Source: Peribacillus saganii
GTDB taxonomy: Bacteria; Bacillota; Bacilli; Bacillales; DSM-1321
Length of the DNA: 64,000 bases
Direction: 5' to 3'
Assembly: GCF_003429095.1 (NCBI RefSeq)
Contig: NZ_QVTE01000004.1
Coordinates: 1-64,000 of the forward strand
The position numbers and the translations under genes were made by a program. Below the pieces are notes generated by a model. That model was not told the origin of the DNA. It searched no databases and was given only the letters and a program-made list of their open reading frames with translations. Shown here piece after piece: positions 61,492-64,000 of the stretch (positions within the stretch are counted from its first letter, which is position 1; each line of letters opens with the position of its first letter).

Positions 61492-63064
61492 AATGATTCA
61501 AAAGGTTAAAAAGCCCGCTTTTTACGGGCGCGTTTCCACGGACTTACAGGATCAAAAACGACAGGACAGCATAGTGAAGAATTATGCTGCCAATCAGGGA
61601 ATCGAGATAAACGAAGATATGGAATTTATCGACGAAATTTCGGCTTATCGCGTCCCCCATCAAAAAAGAAAACAGTTTCAGGAATTATTTAAAGCAGTCA
61701 AAAGAGACGAAGTGGATGGTATTATTGTTTCAGATATTGATCGGCTTTCCCGTCAAACGTTGGAACACTTTGACCTGCGAAAAGAATTCGATAGGTTAAA
61801 TATTCCTGTATTTATTGCATCAAAAGGGGAACTGTATTCCAAATACGATGTGGAAAATTTAATAAGACATCTTGTTGAAGACGGAATGACGAAGCTTGAA
61901 TCGGACAACAATTCAACACGGACACGGGATACATTGAAAACCATCCGTGAAAAAGGAAAGTATTCAGGCGGGAGGATTCCTTATGGATACAGACCCGTTA
62001 AAAAAACTGAGAATAAAAATGGAAAAGAAATTCAAATAGTGTGCGGATTCATACCAGTTGATGATGAAATAGCGGTAATCAAACGTATTTTCCAACTGTA
62101 TCAAGGAAAAGAAACGCTAACAAGCCTCGCCAAAATGCTGTCCATCGAGCGTCCACACGAAAAATGGCAAACCAAAAAAGTTAGATTTATTGTGACAAAC
62201 CCATTCTACACAGGTTTTTTTGTGTATAACCGAACGCCAGGCAAAAAAGGTGGTTACAGCTTAAATCCCATGGAGGAATGGGAATGGGTAAAATGCGATT
62301 GGGTACCAGACCCGCCGATTTCTAAGGAACAGTGGTTGTTATGTTGGCGGAAATATGAGGAGTCAAAGACATTAGGTCCTCAGCATTTTTGTACTTCTTT
62401 TAGTTTTAACGATGTTCTGTTTTGCCATTGTGGTAAAGAGATGAAAGGGAAAGATCAGCGCACGAAATCAAAGAAAACCCCTGGAAAACAGGACGGTTAC
62501 CGCTATTACATTTGTGCATGCGGTCAAAAAGTATTAGAAGAATGCTTGCATCAACAATTTTTGGTCTTTTACCATACCCTTCCTAATTCCTTCAATTCAC
62601 TGTTCGAGGAAGTTGAAAAACGGTTCAGAAATGAGTTGAAACAAAACAGCAGCCAATGTTCTCGGTGGCAAGTGGAGTTAACAGAAGAACGAGAATCCCT
62701 GCATCAATTAATCTTATACAAAAGAAAAATTGAAAAAGAAAATGTGTATTTGGAGGAAGCGAAAGATGAAGTTGAGGTTGCATGGCTGATTTCTAAAAAT
62801 CACTCGGAAGATACAATTATCGAATTAGAAAAGAACATTGAGAATCAAATGGAGTACATTAAAAATTTGCAGAGGATTTTGGCTGATAGAAGGGTGCTTG
62901 AACAGTTTATTCATAACAGTTTAAATGGTATCACACAACAATCGAGGTTTCTAAGGGCGTTGGTGTTGCTTATGGTGAAAGATTGTAAATTAGTCAGTGA
63001 GGATCGAATATCATTTTCGTTTTATGCTATGCCTGATCAAATTCTTACCCTATCCCCAAAATGA
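61466..63064 (+). CDS. Large serine recombinase (second of tandem pair)
   Basis: A 532-residue large serine recombinase. Ser24 in AFYGRVSTDLQDQKRQDS; IIVSDIDRLSRQTLEHFD; the recombinase domain at GGRIPYGYRPVKKTE; a zinc-binding region FCHCGKEMKGKD ... YYICACGQKV; a long coiled coil after residue 385. The ATG at 61466 follows GAAGGGGGA; an earlier in-frame ATG lies deep in the preceding gene. Overlap and same strand imply that both proteins are made together and may act as a pair. Confidence 0.92.
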   Translation: MDEKMNPREMIQKVKKPAFYGRVSTDLQDQKRQDSIVKNYAANQGIEINEDMEFIDEISAYRVPHQKRKQFQELFKAVKRDEVDGIIVSDIDRLSRQTLEHFDLRKEFDRLNIPVFIASKGELYSKYDVENLIRHLVEDGMTKLESDNNSTRTRDTLKTIREKGKYSGGRIPYGYRPVKKTENKNGKEIQIVCGFIPVDDEIAVIKRIFQLYQGKETLTSLAKMLSIERPHEKWQTKKVRFIVTNPFYTGFFVYNRTPGKKGGYSLNPMEEWEWVKCDWVPDPPISKEQWLLCWRKYEESKTLGPQHFCTSFSFNDVLFCHCGKEMKGKDQRTKSKKTPGKQDGYRYYICACGQKVLEECLHQQFLVFYHTLPNSFNSLFEEVEKRFRNELKQNSSQCSRWQVELTEERESLHQLILYKRKIEKENVYLEEAKDEVEVAWLISKNHSEDTIIELEKNIENQMEYIKNLQRILADRRVLEQFIHNSLNGITQQSRFLRALVLLMVKDCKLVSEDRISFSFYAMPDQILTLSPK

Positions 63065-63077
63065 ATGTATTCTCAGG

Positions 63078-63107
63078 AAGAGCCTTATAGGCTCTTAATT
63101 TTTTTAA
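63078..63107 (+). terminator. Terminator after the tandem recombinases
   Basis: AAGAGCC and GGCTCTT with a short loop, then TTTTTTT, starting 14 bases after the stop codon. Confidence 0.85.
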
Positions 63108-63188
63108 ATATCACTTTTCTTTATTTAGCTCTTGGACCGATTCAATTAAGAAAAATTCAACAAAGGACGAATGATGAGATTTTCTCAA

Positions 63189-63226
63189 CTGACAAAACCA
63201 ATCAGAACTCTGATTGGTTTTGTCAG
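63189..63226. repeat. 38-base near-perfect palindrome with a central dinucleotide
   Basis: CTGACAAAACCAATCAGA is followed by AC and then its exact complement TCTGATTGGTTTTGTCAG. There is no T-run after it on either strand, and a true terminator lies upstream, so it does not look like a terminator. Eighteen-base arms about a non-palindromic dinucleotide have the geometry of a serine recombinase site. Confidence 0.6.
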
Positions 63227-63362
63227 TCTGTCGAGAAACTTGATTGAAATGTATACGAGTGTATAAAACTGAAAATAGAGTTTTGGAGGATTCAAAATTG
63301 ATAATGCTGAAAACTTGCTTTTCTTTGTTGAACTAACGATTCCCATTAGCTGAATATTTGAA

Positions 63363-63971
63363 TTAGATTAATGAATGTTTCAGAAAAAAGTTTACCATCT
63401 CGTTAAATGTTTTATCTGCTGATTCTCTATTATGCTTAGAGGAGTACGGGTCAGTAAATCCATGTTGTCCTCTACATTTATGTATCTCGACATTCTTTTT
63501 ATCTAAAGTTGAAATTAACTGGTCAATAGTAAATGATTTTTCTTCTTGTGGAAAGAACAGCAGTGCAGGACACTGAGGTGATATTTCTACATAATCCCTA
63601 ATGCGTGAACCATAGTATCCAACGATTCCATCAACACGTTTTTCCTCACTACACAACCAAGCAACCGTTGCTCCTACACTAAACCCGACAACAAATACCT
63701 TTTGATATTCATTTTTAATATCTGATATCAAATCTCTAATTTTATGTAAAGCATTAATAAAACCTATATTCTCCATAAAATTACGATAAGCAATTTCCTC
63801 TTGAGAATAATCAAAAGGTGCTTTTTGTTCTAATAAATTAGGGCAAATGACATCAAAATCATATGCCGATAATGACTGACAAATATCCTTCAAATGCTGG
63901 TTAATACCATAGATTTCATGAATTACAATGATTGCAGTATCGGAATTTTTCTGTTTGTTAATCATTTCCAC
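63363..63971 (-). CDS. Dienelactone hydrolase family protein
   Basis: A 202-residue alpha/beta hydrolase of the dienelactone hydrolase family. Visible are VIHEIYGINQHLKDICQSLS, the nucleophile elbow VVGFSVGATVAWL (Ser in place of the family's usual Cys), YYGSRIRDYVEISPQCPALL, and the catalytic His in RGQHGFTDPYSSK. GGGGAGGTGG precedes the ATG. It lies inside the element unless the right boundary is hidden, so it may be cargo. Substrate unknown. Confidence 0.85.
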   Translation of the reverse strand: MEMINKQKNSDTAIIVIHEIYGINQHLKDICQSLSAYDFDVICPNLLEQKAPFDYSQEEIAYRNFMENIGFINALHKIRDLISDIKNEYQKVFVVGFSVGATVAWLCSEEKRVDGIVGYYGSRIRDYVEISPQCPALLFFPQEEKSFTIDQLISTLDKKNVEIHKCRGQHGFTDPYSSKHNRESADKTFNEMVNFFLKHSLI

Positions 63972-64000
63972 CTCCCCCGATTATCTACTCTCATTATACA

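Larger units (their letters stand above)
57858..64000. mobile_element. Serine-recombinase element inserted in spoVR (right end not in window)
   Basis: The left edge is defined by loss of spoVR coding identity. It carries a convergent large serine recombinase at the edge, two small ORFs, two overlapping large serine recombinases, and a dienelactone-hydrolase-like gene. No spoVR 3' half is found up to 64000, so the element is longer than 6.1 kb or the rest of spoVR was lost. Position, orientation and sigma-E-like promoter of the first recombinase parallel skin in sigK. Confidence 0.8.

Noticed and set aside
57954-63064. Staphylococcal-type SCC element
   Set aside because: The insertion is in spoVR, not rlmH, and the tandem recombinases do not show recognisable CcrA/CcrB sequences.
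63065-63247. 60-codon ORF after the recombinases
   Set aside because: It consists of a terminator and the 38-base palindrome; no ribosome site.
1-64000. CRISPR array, tRNA or rRNA genes
   Set aside because: No regularly spaced short repeats, cloverleaf sequences or rRNA core sequences were seen on reading either strand.

Overview
The window looks like a chromosomal segment of an endospore-forming Bacillaceae species (Bacillus sensu lato). The evidence is low-to-moderate GC by eye, strong GGAGG-type ribosome binding sites, several TTG/GTG starts, and gene neighbourhoods familiar from Bacillus: hxlR/hxlAB, kipI-kipA-ycsFGI, adeR/ald, DUF47-pit, yhcX-pgcA and yhdB-yhdC-spoVR. No rRNA, tRNA or CRISPR array was seen.

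Layout. 0-5.8 kb: a plus-strand catabolic-looking operon (TctC-type binding lipoprotein, M29/NicX-like metalloenzyme, MmgE/PrpD protein, DASS transporter, SDR). 5.8-8.4 kb: a formaldehyde-fixing ribulose-monophosphate module (hxlA-hxlB plus an SDR) with divergent hxlR. 8.7-13.3 kb: a 5-oxoprolinase operon (pxpB, pxpC, pxpA, an NRAMP-like transporter, ycsI). 13.4 kb: rpiA, then about 1.3 kb of decayed histidine-kinase and other fragments. 15.5 kb: a secreted zinc metalloprotease. 18.5-29.9 kb: a cobalamin riboswitch followed by a 13-gene corrinoid uptake, remodelling and nucleotide-loop assembly operon, including an ABC-ATPase/CbiZ fusion and the alpha-ribazole salvage pair cblT-cblS. 30.3-33.7 kb: a phosphonate-type ABC transporter (phnDCEE). 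33.9-57 kb: mostly housekeeping genes (YedK/HMCES, ModA, Mpg, ProC, Ald/AdeR, Pit, two aldo-keto reductases, RluA, BdbC, YhcX, PgcA), with small pseudogenes and members of two dispersed repeat families.

The most interesting region is 57.0-64 kb. spoVR, a sporulation gene, is intact for about 263 codons and then stops matching SpoVR within a conserved Asn-Glu-Gly-Trp stretch. A large serine recombinase lies immediately beyond, convergent to spoVR. Two further, overlapping large serine recombinases follow, preceded by two small ORFs, and the element runs to or past the right edge. Both spoVR and the convergent recombinase have sigma-E-like promoters with the same 13-nt spacing. This is the arrangement expected of a sporulation-controlled intervening element, analogous to skin (sigK) or SPbeta (spsM), which would be excised in the mother cell to rebuild spoVR. 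The 3' half of spoVR is not in the window, so excision is inferred, not shown.

Functional links: the corrinoid operon appears to be salvage-oriented. BtuFCD imports corrinoids, CbiZ trims cobinamide to cobyric acid, CobD/CbiB/CobU/CobS/CobC rebuild the lower loop, PduO adds the adenosyl group and CblT/CblS recover alpha-ribazole. RpiA lies near the hxl genes and could feed pentose phosphate to formaldehyde fixation, though it has its own transcription unit.
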